Shown: positions 14,098-20,622 of the stretch, in pieces
Position numbering within the stretch: position 1 is the stretch's first letter
Layout of the letters: the number at the start of each line of letters is the position of its first letter
NCBI GenBank assembly: GCA_018971765.1
Contig: JAGXAA010000006.1
Location: forward strand, 1 to 21,797
Source of the DNA: Patescibacteria group bacterium
GTDB taxonomy: Bacteria; Patescibacteriota; Minisyncoccia; Phycocordibacterales; GWA1-40-21
Direction of reading: 5' to 3'
DNA length: 21,797 bases
Program-made: the position numbers and the translations under genes
Notes under the pieces: model-generated
Told to the model about the DNA's origin: nothing
Database searches by the model: none
What the model saw: the letters and a program-made list of their open reading frames with translations, nothing else

Positions 14098-16008
14098 TTA
14101 TTTTCCCTGCAGTTTGTAGAGTAATTTTGTGTTTTGTTCAGCTGTGCCTGTGTAGTAAGCCGCTTTTCCTAAACCTAAAAATTCATAATAAGCGGCGCGA
14201 TTTTGTATTGAAGGCAACGGCTGTCCGATAGCAGAATAAAACTCCGACAGTGTCGTTGCTTTTTGTTTGGCGATGTCTTGGTTTGAAGTCGTTGTTATTG
14301 CGGGTTGTGGCGTTTTTGCCAAAGCCTCGTCGTAGGCTTTTTGAGCCGCCACCATTTCATTATAGCCCTGCCCGACGGTTCCCGGCAAAGGATTTAGCCC
14401 CGTCCTGTAGTAATTGTTTGCTTGATCCAGCCTAGCCTTGAGATCTGCTAAATTTGTTGTTGAAACTGGAGCCGACACCGGAGACAATACTGTAGGGACG
14501 GAGATCGGGGACGGAGCCACTGACACCGCCGGAGGCGGAGGAGTGGGCAGAGGAATTGCCGGAGGCGGAACTGTAGGCGCTTGTATTGTTATTGGCGCGA
14601 CCGTTTGAATCGTCTTTATTTCAGAAACACTATTTGTCACTACGGACGTTTGGATATTTTTTTCTAACATCGTCAAGTGATTCTGCGTCGGCTGAAATTT
14701 CACAGCGTCCGTTGGACCAAGGACGATCGTTGATATTTTGGTTCGCGCGCCTTTCTCCGTTAATAGATAAATTGTCAATGTCGCGAACTTATTGATCACT
14801 GTTTTATATCTCGGCGTGCCGTCAGTGGCGTAGCCTGAAAGCACCTTTTGTGCCTGTCCTGTTTGACGAAAACCGTCTTTTGTCGTGACGGAAGAGACGA
14901 TTTTCACTTCATAAACCACCTTTGACGGCAATGCAGCGAGAAACGGAGCCAGATTGTTTTGCGCCGCGTTCTGAAGCTCGTCTATGCTTTCAATGATGTC
15001 ATCTTGTCTTGGTGTGAATGTGAGACCTTCGCCTAGCGTGCCTTGAGAGACTATGCCGGTGAAAACTTTGACTTGGGGTGCAGATGTCTCTGAACCAGCG
15101 CTAACAGCTATTTTAGCTAAATTATTCGTTGATGTTTTTGTCGTTATAATGTACGGCGCCAATTGTTGGATTAGTTTTGTTACCGTCGCCGGCTTGCCCG
15201 CGAGCGTTGTTTTTCCATAAATGCATTTTACAAGATCAGCTAGATTTGTTCGTGAATAAGGAACTGATTGTAGTTTACAGGGATCATTAAAACCCGATAC
15301 TCCATTTGCTTCGAGCGCTGCCGCGTAGTCGCTGAATTGCGAACCTGTAAAACTTCCTGGGGATAAAGTCCCTCCAATTTTAGCCCTTGTTTCCTCGGCT
15401 TGTTTGATTGCGGTTATTCGAAGCCCCGGACCGATTGAGCCGTTGTCTATCATCTGTTTAGTCGTCTGCGGTATACTGTTCGACAAGTGACCAAGATACT
15501 GCGAAAGCAAGAAAAGAAAGCCCCCTGTCGCAACCAAAGGACTGCCTAGAGCCGCGCCGATCGTAGCGACTACACCTTCCGCCGCCGCAATTCCCGCGGC
15601 TACTTCCCATCCGACCGTAAAAAGAGCTATACTGAAAACAACTATTGCTGCTGTTAGAAGAACACCCGAACCTAGACCTAAATAGCCTGCAATTTTGTTC
15701 GCCGTAATCAAATCGACGCCATATAATTTTGGATTGTCCGCCGAGTAGTCAAGGATCTTTTGTTCCTCAACTGTCAATGCGTCCATGATTTCTTTTGGGT
15801 CTAATCCCTTTGCTTTCGCGTATGCCGTTGTGAAAGTTTTTACTACTCTACCCGCCTCTTGTTTTGAGATCTCCAGCTGATCAGCTGTCATATTCACTTG
15901 CTGGTTTAGTATTGAAGTGCGCAAGTCGACATTGGTTGGGTCATTCTTAAGCTTATCTGTATCAGCTTGTATCTGAGAAAGTAGTAGTGGATTTGCTTTT
16001 TTGGGCAT
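14098..16008 (-). CDS. Large membrane protein with Pro-rich linker, probable virion component
   Basis: The 636-aa protein is the last gene of the minus-strand block. Residues 1-100 are helical and charged. About 105-175 is strongly hydrophobic (two to three segments, rich in Gly and Ala), without a signal peptide. A mixed soluble domain follows (about 180-470) with Cys at 243 and 262. A Pro-rich stretch lies at about 475-525, and the C-terminus is helical with tyrosines. I recognise no family. Position in the structural block and an internal membrane segment suggest a minor protein of an internal virion membrane, or a DNA-delivery protein. It is preceded by a 245-base gap that holds a small gene on the other strand. 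Its stop is 18 bases from the foldback region. Confidence 0.7.
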   Translation of the reverse strand: MPKKANPLLLSQIQADTDKLKNDPTNVDLRTSILNQQVNMTADQLEISKQEAGRVVKTFTTAYAKAKGLDPKEIMDALTVEEQKILDYSADNPKLYGVDLITANKIAGYLGLGSGVLLTAAIVVFSIALFTVGWEVAAGIAAAEGVVATIGAALGSPLVATGGFLFLLSQYLGHLSNSIPQTTKQMIDNGSIGPGLRITAIKQAEETRAKIGGTLSPGSFTGSQFSDYAAALEANGVSGFNDPCKLQSVPYSRTNLADLVKCIYGKTTLAGKPATVTKLIQQLAPYIITTKTSTNNLAKIAVSAGSETSAPQVKVFTGIVSQGTLGEGLTFTPRQDDIIESIDELQNAAQNNLAPFLAALPSKVVYEVKIVSSVTTKDGFRQTGQAQKVLSGYATDGTPRYKTVINKFATLTIYLLTEKGARTKISTIVLGPTDAVKFQPTQNHLTMLEKNIQTSVVTNSVSEIKTIQTVAPITIQAPTVPPPAIPLPTPPPPAVSVAPSPISVPTVLSPVSAPVSTTNLADLKARLDQANNYYRTGLNPLPGTVGQGYNEMVAAQKAYDEALAKTPQPAITTTSNQDIAKQKATTLSEFYSAIGQPLPSIQNRAAYYEFLGLGKAAYYTGTAEQNTKLLYKLQGK

Positions 16009-16042
16009 GTTAGTATTTTAAAAGTGATATTAATTTAATTAT

Positions 16043-16267
16043 ATGAAATACGAAAATAAATTTAATGCTGTGTTTAGGATATTGTTTGCTTTCGGTTCGG
16101 TGATGTTTTTTATAATGTATATCGCTAGTCTTTTTGTTCAACATATCCTTAATCTTGATGTTATTCTCCAAGCTCAAACCCTAGTCATTCTAGTAAACAT
16201 TAAGCTCGTTTTAGCAATACTCTGCTACATCGCTTTTCAGGTCACTCCACCCCCTAAACCTCGATAA
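16043..16267 (+). CDS. Small two-helix membrane protein on the opposite strand
   Basis: This 74-aa frame has a basic start (MKYENKFN), two membrane helices (about 9-32 and 44-66) and a short P-P-P-K-P-R tail. It is the only usable frame in the gap between the 636-aa and the nuclease-like genes. It runs opposite to them, starting 34 bases from the divergent 636-aa start and overlapping the end of the nuclease-like gene by 14 bases. It has no ribosome site. Two-helix proteins of this size in phages may be holins, superinfection-exclusion factors or virion membrane proteins; nothing decides among these. Confidence 0.5.
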   Translation: MKYENKFNAVFRILFAFGSVMFFIMYIASLFVQHILNLDVILQAQTLVILVNIKLVLAILCYIAFQVTPPPKPR

Positions 16268-16691
16268 CTTCTACCTCCATCCAACTGGATAGGTGAGGCA
16301 TATCCAAGCCGGCTGTGTCCGTGATAAGCCTTGTCAAGGTTGGCGTGGCTTGGTCTATGTCGCGCTTGTATAAAAGCTCGTAGCTTTTCGCCTGTCCAAG
16401 CGCCGAAGCTCCGGCGTTCGGCTTTACTTCAATGATATGCGTTGACTTCTCTTTGTAGCCAACAACATCGATTTTCTTTCTCGTCAAATGCTCAAAACCG
16501 TCAACGATCGCCACATCCGCCGCGCCTTCGTGTCTCCTACCCGTCCCCACGGCAACATCGTAATCAACTGAGTTATATTCATCCGGAAACTTCTTGATGA
16601 ACCGCTCCCAAATCGCCACATCCGCCGGCTTCATATGCGGGTAGCGGGGAAGCAGTTTGTAGGGGTATTGACCTTTCATGGTTTTATTCAC
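16254..16691 (-). CDS. PD-(D/E)XK nuclease-like protein
   Basis: The 145-aa protein carries the pattern of the restriction-endonuclease fold: an early helix with E29 (AIWERFIKKF), D75 in KKIDVVGY, then E88-V-K90 in HIIEVKPNAG, and Q100 in the following helix (ALGQAKSYELLY). Together these make a PD-(D/E)XK-type metal site. I recall short proteins with the same start (P-x-D-V-x-x-W-E-R-F) and E-V-K-P-x-A core in many phage genomes near structural genes, without firm function. Nicking, resolving or trimming DNA before packaging is possible, and could partly replace missing replication genes. The start lies four bases after the spike gene, so the two are cotranscribed. Confidence 0.7.
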   Translation of the reverse strand: MNKTMKGQYPYKLLPRYPHMKPADVAIWERFIKKFPDEYNSVDYDVAVGTGRRHEGAADVAIVDGFEHLTRKKIDVVGYKEKSTHIIEVKPNAGASALGQAKSYELLYKRDIDQATPTLTRLITDTAGLDMPHLSSWMEVEVIEV

Positions 16692-16695
16692 TTAA

Positions 16696-17622
16696 TCAAT
16701 TAAAGGTGAACAGCACGCCGTATACATTCAGGTTTGCGTTATAGGTATCGTTTGCCGCATCCGAGCTGTCGCGCTGAACTTGCAATGTTATCAGTCCGTT
16801 TCCGGTTACCGAGCTTATGTTGTCATATGCCGTAGGCGTCACCGTAATTGTGTTTATGTTTCCGTTTGTCCCTCCCCCGGCAACAACTTCCCCAATCGCG
16901 TCGATTGTCGGCGATGTCGGATAGGTTGTTCCCACATAGGAACTTCGGTAATACAATTTTAGATTGCCGGTGCTTGTTTGGCTGTAAAGAATTTTTATCG
17001 AGCTTATAGATGTCTTTCCCAAAGGCACTATCGCCGATACCGAAAATCCAGATGTGACATTGTCAACCATTACATAAAATGTTGATGTCGCGTTCGCTGT
17101 TATATAGTTAACATAAGGCGGCGTATAGTCTTGATTCGTGCTTGTGGCGAATTGTATTGCAGGAACAAGAACACTACTGTTGCCGCATCCAGTACAATTT
17201 GTGACTGTTAGGTTAGTTATGGTCGTCGTGGCTAGTGTCGTTGTTGCAAATGTCGCTGTGCCGGTTGTTACAGTTAAATTTGAAATTGTGGTTGTCGCTA
17301 GTGTAGTCGTCGCCAGTGTTGTATTTCCTGAAACGATAAGATTTTTGCTTACGGTATGATTGCCCGTCGTCGTGGAATTTCTGTTCACAATGATGTCATT
17401 ATTAAATAACCAAGTGCTGCTGACGCTGGTGTTTAAATCTTCCGGCAAGAGCGTGTTATTAAGAATCATCGCGCTGTTGATGTCTCCCGTTCCTATCTGC
17501 GCTACCGGACTGTAACTCACCAGCGCGCTTGCATTTTGCGCGAATAAAATCATAACAGCGATAATCACTCCCGTTAAAATCCAAGCCCATCTATTTTCTT
17601 TTTTTGTTAGTTTTGTGAACAC
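16696..17622 (-). CDS. Signal-anchored beta-repeat spike or adhesin
   Basis: Residues 1-34 are a basic N-terminus plus a hydrophobic helix ending ASA, which is a signal peptide or membrane anchor. From about 85 to 150 short repeats occur (FATTTLATTT with ITNLTVT, and variants), which should form a beta-helix or stalk, ending in the C-T-G-C-G motif. Residues 155-308 look like a beta-sandwich. The style closely matches surface proteins of Parcubacteria. In a virus it could be the receptor-binding spike, or a surface protein displayed by the host cell. The GTG start lies inside the last codons of the amidase gene (16-base overlap), so the reading frame is translationally coupled. Confidence 0.7.
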   Translation of the reverse strand: MFTKLTKKENRWAWILTGVIIAVMILFAQNASALVSYSPVAQIGTGDINSAMILNNTLLPEDLNTSVSSTWLFNNDIIVNRNSTTTGNHTVSKNLIVSGNTTLATTTLATTTISNLTVTTGTATFATTTLATTTITNLTVTNCTGCGNSSVLVPAIQFATSTNQDYTPPYVNYITANATSTFYVMVDNVTSGFSVSAIVPLGKTSISSIKILYSQTSTGNLKLYYRSSYVGTTYPTSPTIDAIGEVVAGGGTNGNINTITVTPTAYDNISSVTGNGLITLQVQRDSSDAANDTYNANLNVYGVLFTFN

Positions 17623-18080
17623 ATTGGTATTTTTTCATTATTCTTATCCTTATAATCCAAAAACAAAATTCTCGCCCAATCCGGCGACAAAAGGTTGCCG
17701 TAACAGCTTGTGTTGCGGAAGCATCGATGCGGGAAAATATCCGTCACATCGAAGTTGAATTGCGCGCATAGTTCAACAAGCAAATTTCCTAATGTCGCTT
17801 TTTGCGCGTCGGTTGGCAATTCAATGTCAAAGTTTCCTTCCATGCAAATCCCGATTGAATCAAAATTTAGTCCTATGCAATGAGCGCCTTCATCCTCTAT
17901 TTTTCTTGTTTGAGTGAGTTGTCCCGCGTGGTTTATTAGGTAATGATACCCAACATAATATCCAAGCGACGAAACAGGGAAGTCGCGCTCTTTATGATAC
18001 TCGTTTATCTTTGCCAACTGATCCGTCTGCGTAATGTCTGCCGAATGATGGACTATTATTTTTGTCGGATTGTTTTGCAT
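17607..18080 (-). CDS. N-acetylmuramoyl-L-alanine amidase (endolysin)
   Basis: A 157-aa Amidase_2/PGRP-fold enzyme that cuts the bond between MurNAc and the stem peptide. The zinc ligands can be read: H11 or H12 in IIVHHSA, H118 in FPHRCF and C126 in TSCYG, the equivalent of the family's G-H-R and T-x-C-P-G. GYHYLI near 44-49 and the IGICMEGNF strand also match. There is no signal peptide. The upstream gene ends nine bases before its start and encodes a short holin-like membrane protein, so this looks like a lysis cassette. It ends inside the spike gene start. Codons near the start lack a ribosome site, as elsewhere in the block. Confidence 0.88.
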   Translation of the reverse strand: MQNNPTKIIVHHSADITQTDQLAKINEYHKERDFPVSSLGYYVGYHYLINHAGQLTQTRKIEDEGAHCIGLNFDSIGICMEGNFDIELPTDAQKATLGNLLVELCAQFNFDVTDIFPHRCFRNTSCYGNLLSPDWARILFLDYKDKNNEKIPMCSQN

Positions 18081-18089
18081 TTTGTTTCG

Positions 18090-18266
18090 TTAAATTTTAC
18101 TGCCGGTCTTGATCATCGCCAAAGCCGCGCCGCTTTGAAGCGCGAAAGAAATGATCGTGTTCCAATGCAACCCGGAAATATAACTGATTGCCGCTTGCGC
18201 CGCCGCCATGACCATTGCCGCTATCAATCCCTTTATAATGTCTTTTGCGTGTTGTTTCCAGTCCAT
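18090..18266 (-). CDS. Holin-like membrane protein, 58 aa
   Basis: This short gene starts MDWKQHAKDIIKGL and ends AMIKTGSKI. It has two hydrophobic segments (about 12-31 and 36-52) joined by a short polar turn (SGLHWN), with a charged N-terminus and a basic end. Size, topology and position right before the amidase match small phage holins, which make holes in the membrane so that lysis can occur. An alternative is a virion membrane protein. Its ATG is 14 bases after the stop of the accessory capsid-like gene. The only AAGGAG nearby belongs to the end of that gene and is 20 bases away, too far to act as a normal ribosome site. Confidence 0.65.
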   Translation of the reverse strand: MDWKQHAKDIIKGLIAAMVMAAAQAAISYISGLHWNTIISFALQSGAALAMIKTGSKI

Positions 18267-18280
18267 TAATTTTATTTGTT

Positions 18281-18595
18281 TTATTCTCCTTCTAATTGTT
18301 CGTCAAACGTTATTTGTTGGTTAGCCGCATCCGCCACCACCCAGATTACGCCTTTGTACGGCAGGGAATCTTCCTTATAGTTTTTCTTTTCCTCTATTGA
18401 TGAACCGGCGTTAAGCACATCGCCTTGGTTGGGGTCTCCGACGACGGCGTTAGGAATGAATCCTCGACCGATAAATATATGTCCCGTATTGCCCGCGACA
18501 ATCGATGTCGGTGTGAATTCAGCCGTCCACCTTACGCGCTTTGGCGTAGTATTTGAGAGTATTTGCGGCGTTGTGTTGATGAAGATTGTGCGCAT
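18281..18595 (-). CDS. Small beta-rich protein, probable minor capsid component
   Basis: From the ATG at 18595 the protein has 104 residues (MRTIFINTTPQ and on); a longer frame to a TTG at 18622 would add nine. The sequence is beta-rich: R-V-R-W-T-A-E-F-T, then an N-T-G-H-I-F-I-G-R-G-F-I-P-N segment, an acidic loop, and GVIWVVADAANQQITF. Small proteins with a similar N-x-G-x-I-F-I-G and I-W-V-x-A core occur next to capsid genes in many uncultured phages, in my memory. A penton or decoration role is a reasonable inference. It sits between the candidate capsid gene and the holin and may overlap a small zinc-ribbon gene. No signal peptide or membrane segment is present. Confidence 0.6.
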   Translation of the reverse strand: MRTIFINTTPQILSNTTPKRVRWTAEFTPTSIVAGNTGHIFIGRGFIPNAVVGDPNQGDVLNAGSSIEEKKNYKEDSLPYKGVIWVVADAANQQITFDEQLEGE

Positions 18596-18723
18596 ATTTT
18601 TATAAAACAAGGCATACACCAAGGGAATCGGCTAGTTGCTCTTATCGGTTGTTTCGTTATCGGATGAACGCTTTCTAACGCTCGTTTGCATTCCATACAT
18701 CTTGTGTAGGTCTGTGTTTTCAA
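18532..18723 (-). CDS. Possible small zinc-ribbon protein, 63 aa
   Basis: The frame begins at a TTG 12 bases after the capsid gene stop and runs 63 codons. It contains two Cys pairs, C9 and C12 (RCMECKR) and C36 and C39 (PWCMPCF), spaced like a zinc ribbon. The tail is basic and rich in Ser. It fills a 139-base gap that would otherwise be empty in a compact block and overlaps the next gene by 64 bases in another frame. The start codon is weak and no ribosome site is evident, so the paired cysteines are the main reason to believe it. Confidence 0.4.
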   Translation of the reverse strand: MKTQTYTRCMECKRALESVHPITKQPIRATSRFPWCMPCFIKICAQSSSTQRRKYSQILRQSA

Positions 18724-18734
18724 ATTACTGCTTG

Positions 18735-19598
18735 TTAGGCTTTCGTGATAATAGGAATCAACCTTGTCGCTTCGCTTACCGTTTCCACATCAACAATGAA
18801 TTCCATGAAGTTTGTTTTTACGTCAAACGGCTCTTCCGAAAAATCATAATAGAGATACGGCATCAAAACTTCGCCGATTGGCTGCAGTGTCGAGTAAGTG
18901 TTTAGACCGTGCAATGGATCCGGATTTGCCGCCGTCAAGAGAGAAGTCTGTTTGCCGTTTTCTACAAGCTGAATCCTTTGAATATCGTAGAGATCCGCTC
19001 CGTCGCTTGGGTTGGTAGTGTTGAACACCAGCAATCCTTGCAACATACCAAGATTAGTAAGACGAGCGTTTATTGCCGTTGCTCCGGTCGCTCCCGGTGT
19101 CGTGTATGAGATCGGAACGGCGATAATCGGGCTTTTTCCTTTCGCGTCACTGTTATAAACGGTCGTTAAGGATAATAGGACGCTTGAGAAGTTGGTTACG
19201 GCCGTGTAGTTCGCGCTGTAAGTGTAGGAAATGGTCGGATCGATTGTTTCTTGAATTGGAACCTTGATGCCAAGGATAAATGTTGAACCCGTGCTATCCG
19301 TGTTTTCCCAAGCGAAAGGCAGTTGCTTATAGAAGGCGGCCATAAGGGCGACTAAGTCTCGCGCGCTTAGTTGGATTCTCGTTTCTTGTCCGGCTTTGAA
19401 GGTGAACTGCGAGAGCGCGCCGAGGGCATTTTCAAGGACAACTGGCGCCGTTCCGACTGTTCCTTTAAGTCCGATGATCAAATGATCAAGAAATTTGCCT
19501 TTTGGCGAGAGTTGAGTAGATCCTATGTTTGCCGAGAACGCGGCGCCGAGATTGCCTCCCGGATTCGCGCCGTCGATGATGACATCTCTATATTGCAT
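18735..19598 (-). CDS. Candidate major capsid protein (double-jelly-roll type)
   Basis: The 287-aa protein has no signal peptide, membrane helix or cysteine. It is almost entirely short beta strands joined by Gly, Asn, Thr and Pro loops, with one helical stretch (S-A-R-D-L-V-A-L-M-A-A-F-Y, about 78-90). Two beta-rich halves, about 30-150 and 155-287, would suit two jelly rolls. The pattern (FLDHLIIGLKG, ALSQFTFKAG, then ETRIQLSARDLVAL) resembles PM2 P2 and FLiP-type capsid proteins as I remember them, and its length is close to PM2 P2 (269 aa). Its place behind an Ala-rich protein at the start of the block is as expected for a major virion gene. A non-viral beta protein cannot be excluded. 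Confidence 0.6.
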   Translation of the reverse strand: MQYRDVIIDGANPGGNLGAAFSANIGSTQLSPKGKFLDHLIIGLKGTVGTAPVVLENALGALSQFTFKAGQETRIQLSARDLVALMAAFYKQLPFAWENTDSTGSTFILGIKVPIQETIDPTISYTYSANYTAVTNFSSVLLSLTTVYNSDAKGKSPIIAVPISYTTPGATGATAINARLTNLGMLQGLLVFNTTNPSDGADLYDIQRIQLVENGKQTSLLTAANPDPLHGLNTYSTLQPIGEVLMPYLYYDFSEEPFDVKTNFMEFIVDVETVSEATRLIPIITKA

Positions 19599-19650
19599 GT
19601 TTGTTGTTTTTAATTAGATTGAGAAATTGATAAAAGATTACGATGTCCGT

Positions 19651-20070
19651 TTAGGCGGAGGCGCCGACTTTGGCTGTTCGCAAAGCTACGACGACGGCTT
19701 TGACTCTGGCGAGGTTGGTTTCCGAACCCTTCAAACCGCGAGGAAGGGAAGAGGCGGCGGCTCTCGCGCTGTCATATTTGCCAGAGTTTGTGGCGTATTT
19801 GGTTGCGCTTTCGCTTACACCAGTTGCAAATCTTTCTGACCCTTTTGTTTTTACGCCATTCTGCCATCCGGCTTTGCCTGATTTTTGCAATCCTTTGGCG
19901 TAAGAATCCCGTCCGAAGGAAGCAGTTAGCGCTTGCTTATAAATTTCTTTTGCTGCTATCGCGGCGGCCGCTTGATCTTTGGTTGTGGCCATCGCGCCAT
20001 TGACATAATCTCCCGCGGCCGCGCTGGCGCGACTCGCAAACTTTTCCGCAACTTGCTGTGCTGTTTTCAT
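19651..20070 (-). CDS. Ala-rich helical protein, probable virion or scaffold component
   Basis: The 139-aa protein is first in the minus-strand block. It is rich in Ala, Lys, Gly and Ser and basic overall. Residues 1-55 are predicted helical (AQQVAEKFASRASAAAG). The middle has repeated G-x-x-S/A-Y/F-A-x-G segments (SYAKGLQKSGKAGWQNGV, then RFATGVSES). The end has L-P-R-G-L-K-G-S-x-x-N-x-x-R-V with a last helix. I recall this ending in small proteins next to capsid genes of uncultured phages. DNA binding inside the particle, or assembly, would fit the charge. It precedes the capsid gene by 52 bases. Confidence 0.6.
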   Translation of the reverse strand: MKTAQQVAEKFASRASAAAGDYVNGAMATTKDQAAAAIAAKEIYKQALTASFGRDSYAKGLQKSGKAGWQNGVKTKGSERFATGVSESATKYATNSGKYDSARAAASSLPRGLKGSETNLARVKAVVVALRTAKVGASA

Positions 20071-20552
20071 ATTGATATTAAAAAAATTACTTGATAATAA
20101 AATTTATTTTTAAACCGGGCGCGATGGCCCAAACGGCTAGCAGTGCCTTTTAGGAACTTTGTTTCCAAAAGCCACCGCGCTCGATTTGAAAATTTTTCTC
20201 GCGCGCGCGTTGTAAGAAATACAACTACGGTTGATTAAGAACTATAAAGAAAAGAAAAGAAAATTTTTCCGGATTTTGACGGCGAAATTTCATTCTGATG
20301 AAATGAAGCCGAAAGAAAACCGAAAGGGTTCTCCAAGGGAAAACATCACTTCTTATGTTACGCAAGAGGGGAGCGATCCCTATTCAATATGGTTCGTCGT
20401 CGATAGCGAGTATCAAAGAGAGGTTTGCGACACCGCGTATACCTTTAAAACTTTTTTTCGCGGATTGCCTGACTCTCAAACTTTCCTCGCCAGCGTGATA
20501 TAACTGCTAGCTGTATTTGTTTTGATTGTTATATAGAAATGTGAAGGGATTA
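20071..20552. other. Leader region of the structural block, with hairpin and inverted repeat
   Basis: About 480 bases lie between the first structural gene and the right junction. GCTAGCAGT (20136-20144) and ACTGCTAGC (20503-20511) are exact inverted repeats that bracket it. An interrupted hairpin lies at 20143-20175: GTG with CAC, CTTTT with AAAAG, GGAA with TTCC. A weak plus-strand frame covers 20231-20503. The late promoter should be on the minus strand here, but no clear -35 and -10 pair was found. Confidence 0.45.
20231..20503 (+). CDS. Doubtful small protein, 90 aa
   Basis: The frame starts at a TTG; an ATG at 20303 would give 66 residues. The N-terminus is very basic (KNYKEKKRKFFR) and the C-terminal half has aromatic residues (DPYSIWFVVDSEYQ). 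I recognise no family and see no ribosome site or promoter close to it. It is listed because it is the only longer frame between the structural block and the right junction, and a small early protein could be placed there. Confidence 0.3.
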   Translation: MIKNYKEKKRKFFRILTAKFHSDEMKPKENRKGSPRENITSYVTQEGSDPYSIWFVVDSEYQREVCDTAYTFKTFFRGLPDSQTFLASVI

Positions 20553-20582
20553 GTGTCGGACAACATGTATTCGTGCGATCAC
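20553..20582. other. Additional dif-like site near the right junction
   Basis: GTGTCGGACAACAT (20553-20566) matches the right half of the left site (reverse complement GTGACGGACAACAT) at 13 of 14 positions. After CATGTA comes TTCGTGCGATCAC, a looser inverted arm. It lies 70 bases inside the presumed attR and may be an accessory or second recombination site. Confidence 0.4.
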
Positions 20583-20588
20583 GATAGG

Positions 20589-20614
20589 TATAATATTTCT
20601 GCCCGAAGGGCAGA
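20589..20614 (+). promoter_or_regulatory. -10 box followed by a compact hairpin
   Basis: A perfect TATAAT (20589-20594) is followed at 20598-20614 by TCTGCCC, loop GAA, GGGCAGA. Both lie between the two dif-like sites. If transcribed, the RNA would start inside the hairpin, so the box may instead be chance A/T sequence. Confidence 0.3.
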
Positions 20615-20622
20615 GCACCGAA

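Noticed and set aside
17138..17359. Plus-strand frame rich in Val and Ala
   Set aside because: It is the antisense shadow of the Thr-rich repeats of the spike gene.
18612..18622. TTG start giving a 113-aa accessory capsid-like protein
   Set aside because: The ATG nine codons later is a better start and reduces the overlap with the zinc-ribbon frame.
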